A stretch of DNA of 64,000 nucleotides. It comes from Magnaporthiopsis rhizophila (lineage: Eukaryota > Ascomycota > Sordariomycetes > Magnaporthales > Magnaporthaceae). The stretch spans positions 186,001-250,000 of the forward strand of contig PYSS01000042.1 in the NCBI GenBank assembly GCA_003049465.1, in the 5' to 3' direction. A program made the position numbers and the translations under genes. The notes beneath the pieces are model-generated. The model was given only the letters and a program-made list of their open reading frames with translations. It was not told the DNA's origin and searched no databases. This document shows positions 56,355-64,000 of the stretch, piece after piece; the stretch's first letter is position 1; every line of letters begins with the position of its first letter.

Positions 56355-58019
56355 ATGTCTTCGTCGGCGCTGTCAGGGAGCCGCACGCCGGCTAAAACCG
56401 AATGCGAAGTGTGCTGTGGGATCGGGGCACTTTTAACCAGTGCAACTGTCGAAGAACTTGCCGAGGGCGAGGACGCGGGTTGTTCACTGTGCGGAATCCT
56501 TCGCCGTGTCATTGATACGCACGCGCCGGGCCGGCCACCGGACGAATGCTTATCTCTTTGCCATGGACTCGGCATCTACGAGATGGTAGTCGGGGGCTAT
56601 GCCGACAACCGTATCAAGATCTCAGTTTACGGACACGACCGCCCGGGTGCGGAGATGAGGCCCGAATACGAGGCCGGGTTGTACAAGACGACACCTGCCG
56701 ACGCCGTTGTGGATATCATCGGAGACACGTCCTCATCTCTGGCCATGAGCAAAATTCGCGGCTGGATCGAGAACTGCCGGGAGAACCACGAGGGCTGCCG
56801 TCTCGCGACGCCACAACCACTGCCGACGAGAGTTCTCGACGTTGATCCTCCAAACGGCAGGGTGATCCGCCTCTACGAGACTAAAGGAGAGGTCGAGCAA
56901 TATGTTTGCCTTAGCCATTGCTGGGGCGGACACCAGCCTCTTAAAACCGAGTCTTCAACCATCGACGCTCGAAAGGAGTGCATCAGCTGGGATCAGTTGC
57001 CTCGGACGTTCCAGGACGCCGTCGCCATGACCAGGGCCCTCGACGTCCGGTACCTGTGGATTGACAGTCTCTGCATCGTACAAGATGATGCGGAGGATTG
57101 GCAGCGGGAGTCGGCCAAGATGCACCTCACCTACCGGGGTGGCTATCTCACCCTTGCGGCGTCCAGCAGCGCCGGTCCTGGTGGCGGCCTCTTTCGCGAC
57201 GTTCCGCCCGAGTACCGCCTGCGGGTTTGGGATCTGAACGGTCAACGCATCCTCACGCGTCGCAAGATCCCCCACATCGACTCTGCGTACGACTATCCGC
57301 TCATGCGCCGAGGGTGGGTTTTCCAGGAACGGGTCCTATCGCGGCGAGTCCTTCACTTCTCGACGGCTGAGCTCGCGTGGGAGTGCATGGAAGACAACGC
57401 CTGCGCGTGCGGCCAATTCTACCAACACCTCGGCGTGAGAGGCTCTCTACTAGCCCCGAAAGAGCGATACCGCCCGATCGACGAGCCAAAGGGATGGCTC
57501 ATGTTTGTATGGCGGAAGATTGTGATGGATTATTCTAGGATGCAACTCTCATACGAGAAGGACGTCTTCCCAGCGCTGTCTGGCGTGGCCGAATTGCAAC
57601 GGGCCGTGCGGGGCTCGACATACCTCGCTGGTCTTTGGAGCGACACGCCCATCTACGACTTGCTTTGGCGCGTACCCAAGATCTGGAATTTGCCCGTCCG
57701 CGAGTTCCAGTACGACCGGGTGGCACGTCCGTCGGGGTGGCGGGCACCGACCTGGTCATGGGCTTCGGTCAAGTCGGCAGTCGAGTACGAGGAAATGGCA
57801 GGCTTCTCGTCTGAGCTTACGAGGTGCGAGGCCACCGTTGAACGCGCCGGGGAGAGCGAGACGGGGGAGCTCGAGTCGGCCACGCTCGAGGTTTCGGGCA
57901 TGCTGGTTGAGGTGACGATCCACCGGGCGCGCACTGACGAGGAGCGACATCGGCACCGCACGGCGTATTTGAAGTTTGGGGATCTTGGTATCAATTTTGA
58001 AGAAGATTACGATATTTGA
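56355..58019 (+). CDS. HET-domain protein, ends at an internal TGA
   Basis: The 554-residue frame starts MSSSALSGSR. Cys pairs at 17/20 and 43/46 give an N-terminal zinc-ribbon-like pattern found in many HET proteins. The HET domain follows: YVCLSHCWGG (183-192), YLWIDSLCIVQDD (233-245), RGGYLTLAASSS and RRGWVFQERVLSRRVLHF. WRAPTWSWASV is the usual post-domain block. The frame ends at TGA 58017-58019, but the same frame continues for 82 more codons with typical C-terminal HET sequence (see next entry). The stop could come from CGA by C-to-T change, or translation could end here. HET proteins trigger cell death on contact with non-self; the partner is unknown. Confidence 0.88.
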   Translation: MSSSALSGSRTPAKTECEVCCGIGALLTSATVEELAEGEDAGCSLCGILRRVIDTHAPGRPPDECLSLCHGLGIYEMVVGGYADNRIKISVYGHDRPGAEMRPEYEAGLYKTTPADAVVDIIGDTSSSLAMSKIRGWIENCRENHEGCRLATPQPLPTRVLDVDPPNGRVIRLYETKGEVEQYVCLSHCWGGHQPLKTESSTIDARKECISWDQLPRTFQDAVAMTRALDVRYLWIDSLCIVQDDAEDWQRESAKMHLTYRGGYLTLAASSSAGPGGGLFRDVPPEYRLRVWDLNGQRILTRRKIPHIDSAYDYPLMRRGWVFQERVLSRRVLHFSTAELAWECMEDNACACGQFYQHLGVRGSLLAPKERYRPIDEPKGWLMFVWRKIVMDYSRMQLSYEKDVFPALSGVAELQRAVRGSTYLAGLWSDTPIYDLLWRVPKIWNLPVREFQYDRVARPSGWRAPTWSWASVKSAVEYEEMAGFSSELTRCEATVERAGESETGELESATLEVSGMLVEVTIHRARTDEERHRHRTAYLKFGDLGINFEEDYDI

Positions 58020-58268
58020 GGGGACCCAAGTTCTCTGGTCGAAGGAGACGTTTTGTTTTGCCTACTCGTCGGGAAGTGGTCCGGGTCGGGGTCCAACGGA
58101 AACAGATATGACAAGCTGTGGTATATGGTGCTTAACCAGGTGGATTCGGACCCTGACGAATATGAACGGGTTGGAGTGGCGACTATACCGGCGGGTGAAG
58201 GAGCGTGGGAAATATACAAGGATTTTCTTTGCAGTCATGTACTGACAGAGGATGTGTACATCATTTAG
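58020..58268 (+). other. in-frame C-terminal extension after the TGA of the HET gene
   Basis: Directly after the TGA, with no frame change, the reading continues through EGDVLFCLLVGKW, LWYMVLNQVDSDPDEYERVGVATI and EGAWEIYKD to a TAG. FCLLVG and the FERVG-like segment are the normal C-terminal end of many HET proteins, so these 82 codons were recently part of the gene. Skipping the TGA by splicing would need a 33-bp intron (GTATCA...TTTGAG), shorter than usual fungal introns. Confidence 0.7.
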
Positions 58269-61200
58269 GGTGGGTAGCGGCAAAAGAATTTCGCTCGCGA
58301 GCTGCGGCGCTCGGAAGCAAAAAGTGGAGGTCGCGACGACAGGCAGCGGCAGCCCTTTGACCCAGCTCGACTGCAAGCTGTAAAAGGCATCGGCATCGCT
58401 AACTGATCATTGCAATGACGTAGCCCAAGACAAGGCCGTAGGCAGGAGGAGCATTTGGCCCACAGTCGGGAGTTGATGGCGGCACGAGCTGAAGCTCAAT
58501 CTACGGTCTTCGGAGCTGTGCTTGCCCCCGATGGTGTCGAACCGCCGCCTTTGGCTTCGAGCGCGTCGTGAAGGTCACCCCTGACGGCCTTGGTTAGCTG
58601 GAGATGGTAGTCCTGCGTGGGGACCCCTTTGGGCAAGTCCATGCTCGTATGTAGGGTTTGACAACGGCGGGTATGTGGGACAAGGCCCAGCTGCGAGTCG
58701 ACTGCGGTCTCCGGCGCTGGTGGCACGGCCGAGGGCGAGTACGGGTGGCTGCTTTCGAGTGTTGGTGCCTGGTGGCAAGCAGCATGACGAGAATGAGACA
58801 CGAGTCTGCTTCTTTGACGTGTCTGCTGGACCTCGGGCTCGTCGAATGTCAGCCGCCTGCGCGACGTCGGGGTTTACAAGGAAAGCGGCTTGCTTTTCAC
58901 CTTCCCACACCCCGGGTTGAGGACATCTGCTGGTCTGGGGTTGCCGCCATGCTTGTTGGTTGGCGCGGTGGCTTCGACGATGTGGCAACGTCACGTAGAG
59001 GAGACGGCCCGCTGGGAGGCATGGCTGGGGCCGTAAATCGATCCTTTCCTGGAAGACGTCGGCACCGATGTGGGGCGGCCAGGCAGCCTCGCTTGCCCTT
59101 GCAGGTCGCTCAGGGCACTTAGGTTTGGACTTTGACGACACGCACATCCGCGGATGTTACGAAAGGACCGAGATCTTGTAAGCAGCACACCGCTAAACAC
59201 CGTCGTCCTGGCTCCCCAAACTTTGCCTGGGCAGTGAGTGTGGCGTCGGCGTCGTATGCTCGCGATAGCTGGGCTCAATGCAGCATTGTAACCGTACCCG
59301 GCGAGAGGGGGCTGTTGTGAGGACGGTGACTAGGCCTTAACCTGTGATGCTGATTGTGCGTTGTCAGTCCAGGTTCCCAAAGAAAACATGCGTGTAGGGT
59401 TGGTGCTGCAAACAGGGAGGGCGCACATTCCGCTGTCCATCTTCCGACCACCCAAACTGTCTCGCCACGGCGAGCATCCCCGACATCGTCCAGTGCGCCC
59501 TTGGAAATGCCTAGTCTATGGGTTGCCGCGGCTCGAGTTGTCAAGGCGCTAGGGGCTGTTGACCGAGGCCTGAAGGGCCGAGATGGGCATTGTTGGAATT
59601 TTGGTGGTGTGCTAGACGGAGACGGCGGTGTCGATTGCCCGCAGGAGTGTCGTCCTGCCGCCACTATTGTAGGAGGCTAGTCCCTAAGAGCGTGTGTTCG
59701 GTTGAGGCTAGAAAAGAAAACTCACGACAAGGGGGAGACACTGCCCACCTAGTGCTTGCGTTTCATTACCCAATTTTGCGCTCCAACCATGTTACAGCTC
59801 AGCGTGCGCCCCGCGTCCTGCTCGGCGCCGCGCCTGCAAATTATAGACCTCCCATTCCACGACTTGAGCCCTCCGTCTTGATCAGTCCCAATCCGTTCTC
59901 GAGGCAAGCGTTTCTCCAGTCGAAAATGCCGTCGAACACGCAGCCGTTCCCCGAATATCCTGTCGGCAGCCATGGTTAGGAAAGTGGACGGAGGACGTAC
60001 GATAAGCGGCTGCTGGATAAGGCTAGAGGCGTCGAGGCGCTGCTGCGAGTCGCGCGCCACCTGATGCCCGTCCAGTACCTTTCCATAAACCCGAAGGACT
60101 TGACGCTGCTGCCCAGCTAGCATTCAGCTCGGCCTGGCGCTGCGAGTCCATCACAAAGACCGCGCCGATACCCCATCCACATGAGTATCCCGAGCGGCTT
60201 GCTCCGCCGCCAAAGGCACTGCAACAAGGAAACGCGGCGTACAAGCTCCAGGCTCGTCGGCAGAAATTGTTTCAAGACGTCCCTTTTAAATCGGCTATGC
60301 ATTACTGGACGTCATTGTCTATTTTAGGCTTCGCTTAGCCACTCTTTACTCTCGTCAGGTCTGCTGGAAATACTCCTCATGCATTGTGCATCCGGCTCCC
60401 GGCATTTTCTTCGGCTAGGACCGCAGTTGTTAGTCATTGCCAGCACCGTTTTCATACAAGTTCCAAGTCCTGCTCCACGCCATGCATAAAGCCTCGGCGC
60501 TGTCCTGTTGTGTGCTCAGTGGCGGCGAGGCGACACAAGGACGGGGGCACCCCACTGTATTTAAATATGGCTGGTATGCCGGCCAACCCCTGAGCGTCCA
60601 GGACTGATGGAGGCGGACCTGCGTGTAAGCCAACAGCCGCAAATAATACGAATACATAAAGAAAGCAGCGCGAGGCTGCTTTTCCTAATCTACTTTATCA
60701 TTTCGCAAATCCACGGCGCAGATTTTTAAAGGACGCACGCACGCCCTCCCTGGATAGCCCAAGTTATCCTCAAGCGACCGGCCTTGCCCACCCTACGTCG
60801 ACCATGGCTACAGCGGGATCGGGCTGTCAGACTGGACGTGGTGCAAGCCATTGCAAGGCCCCGTCGTGTGGACCAAGAACTGCCGCTCACAGAGCGGCAG
60901 TTGCTGGACTGCCGGTGAGACCAGCTCGGCGTTGGGCGAGCACGCGCGAATTTCCACGTCCAGGGAGCCCCGCGGCGCCCGACTTTCCGTTCCTTATTTG
61001 GAAACCCCATGGTGGCGACGATTGGTGGGGAAACCTCAGCAGTTCCACCCCGTCGCGGGGGGATAGGGTCCCATCGCGGCTCAAAATAGGAAGCCCGAGC
61101 GAAGAAGCAGCTCGATTCGTGACATCTCAAACGGGCCAACGGGGCTCATCGCGAAGCCAAGACCTGCTCATACGAAGCTTTATGCTACTTTTGGCAATGC

Positions 61201-61339
61201 CTAAAGGTGTCCTGATTTTTACCATGTGCCTGGCGTTTTGCTATATATGCTCGACCTGAGCGCTGCTCGGCGAGAACAAGGAAAGTCCTATTCTGGTACT
61301 ACCGATTAGTCTGTCACATCACTTTCCTAAAGTTCAAAC
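58269..61339. other. 3 kb without an intact gene
   Basis: No frame with recognisable motifs is seen. A minus-strand stretch near 60828-60960 reads like former protein (PNAELVSPAVQQLPLCERQFLVHT) but is bounded by stops and frame changes. The right end holds the promoter of the acetylesterase gene. Confidence 0.4.
61242..61248 (+). promoter_or_regulatory. probable TATA box of the acetylesterase gene
   Basis: TATATAT lies about 92 bp upstream of the ATG at 61340, a reasonable core-promoter distance in filamentous fungi. Confidence 0.45.
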
Positions 61340-62194
61340 ATGCAACTCACCTTGTTGCCCGCAGCCCTCGCCCTCGGCTGGTTCTTCGGCGCGTCTGCCC
61401 TGCCGACCAGCCAGCAGGCAGCCGCCCCGGATGTCAAAGACGCCCAGCAGGCAGCGACCCCGGATATCAAAGAAGCCCGGCAAGCCCCTCGCATCTTCCT
61501 CTGTGGCGACAGCACCATGGCCCGCAACACGGGCGGCGTCATCGACGGCTGGGGCAACTACCTGGCCAAGTACGTGACGGCCACGGTCGAGAACAAGGCC
61601 CTTGGCGGCCGCTCGGCGCGCTCCTTTACGAATGAGAAACGGTTCCAGGACGTGGCCAACCAGGTCCGCGCGGGCGACGTCGTCGTCATGGAGTTTGGCC
61701 ACAACGACGGCGGCTCGCCCCGGTCCAACGACAACGGCCGCTCGGCCTGCCCGGGCTCCGGCACCGAGACGTGTAAATCGGACAAGACGGGCGAGACCGT
61801 CTACACCTTCAACTACTACATCATCCAGGCCGCCAAGCTCATGCTCAGCAAGGGCGCCACCGTCGTCCTCAGCTCCCAGACGCCACGCAACCAGTGGGAG
61901 GGCGGCAAGTACAACGGCGAGCCGAGCCGCTTCGTCGACTACATGATCACGGCGCACCGTGCCCTGGCCGACTCGCGCGTCACCTTTGTCAACCACAACC
62001 AGGCCGTGAGCAACATGTACCGCAAGATGGGCAGCGGGCCGGTGAACGCCTTGTACCCGCAGGACCGGACGCACACGGGTCCAAAAGGCGCCGACCTTTC
62101 GGCGCAGGCCTTTGTCCAAGCCGTGTACCAAAAGCTGAACGGGGAAACGCCCCTGTTGCGCTTTGTGAAGACGCCAGTGAACATTGTGTATTAG
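61340..62194 (+). CDS. secreted rhamnogalacturonan acetylesterase (CE12, SGNH fold)
   Basis: The 284-residue intronless protein has a signal peptide (LLPAALALGWFFGASA, cleavage likely after Ala20). The SGNH blocks are complete: GDSTMA with nucleophile Ser58, ALGGRSARS with Gly90, GHNDGG with Asn122, and DRTHTG with Asp242 and His245. This is the rhamnogalacturonan acetylesterase family, which removes acetyl groups from pectic rhamnogalacturonan I outside the cell and opens the backbone to hydrolases and lyases. Between signal and catalytic domain is a linker with two near-copies of QQAAxPDxKxA (residues 25-46), which is unusual. The gene is convergent with the next one, 80 bp apart. It is likely induced on plant cell wall material, though no such element was identified. 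Confidence 0.92.
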   Translation: MQLTLLPAALALGWFFGASALPTSQQAAAPDVKDAQQAATPDIKEARQAPRIFLCGDSTMARNTGGVIDGWGNYLAKYVTATVENKALGGRSARSFTNEKRFQDVANQVRAGDVVVMEFGHNDGGSPRSNDNGRSACPGSGTETCKSDKTGETVYTFNYYIIQAAKLMLSKGATVVLSSQTPRNQWEGGKYNGEPSRFVDYMITAHRALADSRVTFVNHNQAVSNMYRKMGSGPVNALYPQDRTHTGPKGADLSAQAFVQAVYQKLNGETPLLRFVKTPVNIVY

Positions 62195-62274
62195 GGACGT
62201 CAGGGCTTGTTGCGAGCTGGATTGGGCTGCGTGGTTAAACTGTACATAATTAAAAATAAGAAAAGACGCGAACT

Positions 62275-64000
62275 TCAATGGATTTCAAATCTGTGAATCG
62301 CTAGCTCCCCGCTCCGAACCTTTTCCGCGGCCTCACCTTCCATGAAGCCCAAAATGAAACAAGGACCCACGTGCGTGTAATAGGAGCCGTTCTCCTCCTC
62401 TCTCAAGACGACCGGTGTTGTGCAGCCAACCAAGACACATATCCTGTCTCCTGCCTGGGCCGCATCCGGAACCCAGCCGATGTACCCGCTTGAGGTTGAA
62501 AAGAGCCGGAAACCACAAGAGCAGCCGTTGTAATGAGCGAGCACCTTGGGGGTCCACTCGCTCAAAGCATTCAGGACTTGCCGATCCGAGGTCCACCTTT
62601 GATCAGCCGGCCCCCCCGGTAGGAGGGTCTCGAAGAGGCGCGCCACACTGTCCGCCTCTCCGGCCGTAATTCCCAACTCTCCGAGCCGCGCGCTGATAGT
62701 CTTGCCGAAATCGTGCGTCCACAGCCGCGGCTTGGCGACCGAGGCGAAAGCCGCCAGCAACAAGCCCTGGAGCTGGGCAGTATCCGTGCCCCAAGGTGAT
62801 TCTCGGGTCACGGTATAGTCGAAGACGATGGTCCTCAGGATCGCCTGCAGTCGCGGGATCCCTGTTGGGTATGTGTCGCCGTCTGGCCTTTTGTTTTGTT
62901 GTATGACGAACTGGAAGATTCCGCCGTCAGTTAGTCTGTGCTCCAGTTCCACTTCTCCGACGGTCTCGCACTCGCAGCCGGTTGCCTCCAACCAGCGGTG
63001 GTGTAGAACGGACGCGGGCGCGCCGGCGTCGGCGTGCGCGTCGCGTAAGCCGGAGTCGGCCTTGGAACTCCAGCCTGCGCAGCGCTTATTTTTACTGGAA
63101 ATCGCCTGCCAGTTCGGGACCCAAGAGGGTAATGTCGACAAAAAGCGCCTGGTCCTCGGGGGTATTCCCGATCGCCAGAGAATTCCGAGGTTGTTCGCAG
63201 ACGCAATGTAGCTTATGGCGAGCTCGCAAAAAAGGTCCTCGGGTGACTTGTCGTAATCAAGAGTGATGGAACTCCCTATGATGTCGCGGATCGCGTACAG
63301 TTTATCAAGTGGATTCGTGGCTTTGAAGCCTGCTGTTGCTACCAAAGCCTGGTATTCCTTGACGCCGTCGAGCAATTCGCGGTAACGATTGCTGTGCGAT
63401 CTGATAAGATCAATGGTGTGCAGGACAGTGCCGGGTGGCGACAAAATAAGGAACGCTTCTAAGCGCCGCCTTGCGCTTGGCGCGATACAGTGAGGCATCG
63501 CGACCTGCCCTGATAAGAACTGCTTCATGAAGTGGTAGAAGAGTTGCAGCACAGTATCAGAAATGAATGTTGTGCCAGCCAGTACGACTCTGTGCCTCGC
63601 CAGGGCCATTTCCTGGATGACCCAGACACGAGACCAGTAAGGCACCCGGAAGAACTCGCGAATGGCGTCCCAAGATCTGATCCGAATGACCGGTGCTTTA
63701 ACCCAAGTCCGCTGACTGTCCGTGGTTTCCACGCTGTCCTGGTCGTCCATGTGATCGTCATCCGTAGGGTTTGTGTCGAACAACACATCATCCTGGGTCT
63801 TCATCGGTATGGCAAGCCCCTCAAAGTAAAGGTCGGCCATCTCATCGATTTGGTTAACGTCCTCGTTGTCCTCGCCGTCCTCGTCGCCCGGGTTATAATC
63901 GGGATTTACCAGCATGGGATACTTTTCCATCCAGTCCAGATTTTTAAAATTGTGTTTTGCGCGGACCGACTCCTTAGCGATGATTTTGAATGCTTTGATG
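62275..64000 (-). CDS. HET-domain protein, 5' part outside the window
   Basis: The frame is open from the right edge (KAFKIIAKES) to the stop at 62275, at least 575 codons, so the gene starts beyond the window. The part seen begins after the first HET motifs. The third is present: IREFFRVPYWSRVWVIQEMALARHRVVLAG. NPLDKLYAIRDII and SPEDLFCELAISYI are standard post-HET blocks, and a CVLVGCTTPVVLRE to FILGFMEGEA tail is the normal C terminus. An acidic insert (DEDGEDNEDVNQIDEMAD) and a second Asp-rich run precede the third motif. No stop or shift is seen, so this HET gene may be intact. The role is as for other HET proteins: recognition-triggered cell death, with unknown partners. Confidence 0.85.
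   Translation of the reverse strand, partial: IKAFKIIAKESVRAKHNFKNLDWMEKYPMLVNPDYNPGDEDGEDNEDVNQIDEMADLYFEGLAIPMKTQDDVLFDTNPTDDDHMDDQDSVETTDSQRTWVKAPVIRIRSWDAIREFFRVPYWSRVWVIQEMALARHRVVLAGTTFISDTVLQLFYHFMKQFLSGQVAMPHCIAPSARRRLEAFLILSPPGTVLHTIDLIRSHSNRYRELLDGVKEYQALVATAGFKATNPLDKLYAIRDIIGSSITLDYDKSPEDLFCELAISYIASANNLGILWRSGIPPRTRRFLSTLPSWVPNWQAISSKNKRCAGWSSKADSGLRDAHADAGAPASVLHHRWLEATGCECETVGEVELEHRLTDGGIFQFVIQQNKRPDGDTYPTGIPRLQAILRTIVFDYTVTRESPWGTDTAQLQGLLLAAFASVAKPRLWTHDFGKTISARLGELGITAGEADSVARLFETLLPGGPADQRWTSDRQVLNALSEWTPKVLAHYNGCSCGFRLFSTSSGYIGWVPDAAQAGDRICVLVGCTTPVVLREEENGSYYTHVGPCFILGFMEGEAAEKVRSGELAIHRFEIH

Noticed and set aside
61334..62278. Minus-strand 314-codon open frame across the acetylesterase gene
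   Set aside because: It is antisense to a complete SGNH enzyme with a signal peptide; it has no motifs of its own.
1..64000. CRISPR arrays, bacterial operons, ribosome binding sites, intact transposons
   Set aside because: Intron structure and gene families are fungal; no regularly spaced repeats, transposase or reverse-transcriptase motifs were recognised.

Overview
The window looks like nuclear DNA of a filamentous ascomycete, most likely a Sordariomycete. The genes carry short introns (about 50-75 bp) with CTAAC-type branch points, most coding exons prefer C-ending codons, and the families are typical of Pezizomycotina: Zn2Cys6 regulators, HET-domain proteins, a HeLo-type protein, a CYP monooxygenase and an SGNH rhamnogalacturonan acetylesterase. 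I found no bacterial operon structure, rRNA, tRNA or CRISPR. Exon joins below are my own reading of splice sites and have no transcript support.

Layout. 1-4.6 kb: the 3' part of a multi-pass membrane protein gene, then relics of a BTB-domain gene, an unidentified gene and an aminoglycoside-phosphotransferase-family gene, all broken by stops and frameshifts. 4.9-6.4 kb: a two-exon cytochrome P450. 6.5-21.6 kb: a gene-poor block with only two supportable genes, both of unknown function. 21.6-23.5 kb: a HET-domain gene with one homopolymer frameshift, next to an AT-rich patch. 24.1-30.4 kb: a compact set that looks catabolic, made of a DapA-superfamily aldolase, a Dal5-type MFS transporter and a divergently transcribed Zn2Cys6 regulator. 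31.8-33.1 kb: a decayed fungal PD-(D/E)XK nuclease-like gene. 33-37.5 kb: no gene seen.

37.5-64 kb is rich in families linked to fungal non-self recognition and regulated cell death: a 905-residue ankyrin protein, a broken kinase-N-lobe/ankyrin gene, a HeLo plus pseudokinase protein, an intracellular subtilase divergently paired with a member of an uncharacterised ascomycete family, a HET gene with an in-frame TGA, and a HET gene running off the right edge. Among them are a single-pass membrane protein, small unknown genes and a secreted rhamnogalacturonan acetylesterase.

The most interesting unit is at 50.9-54.6 kb: an intact intracellular subtilisin-like protease, divergent from a 297-residue protein of unknown function and followed by a 228-residue unknown gene. 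The arrangement resembles known fungal protease/executioner gene pairs such as het-Q1/het-Q2, but that functional link is inference. Several recognition-type genes here carry only one or two lesions, which points to recent loss, polymorphism or assembly errors rather than ancient decay.
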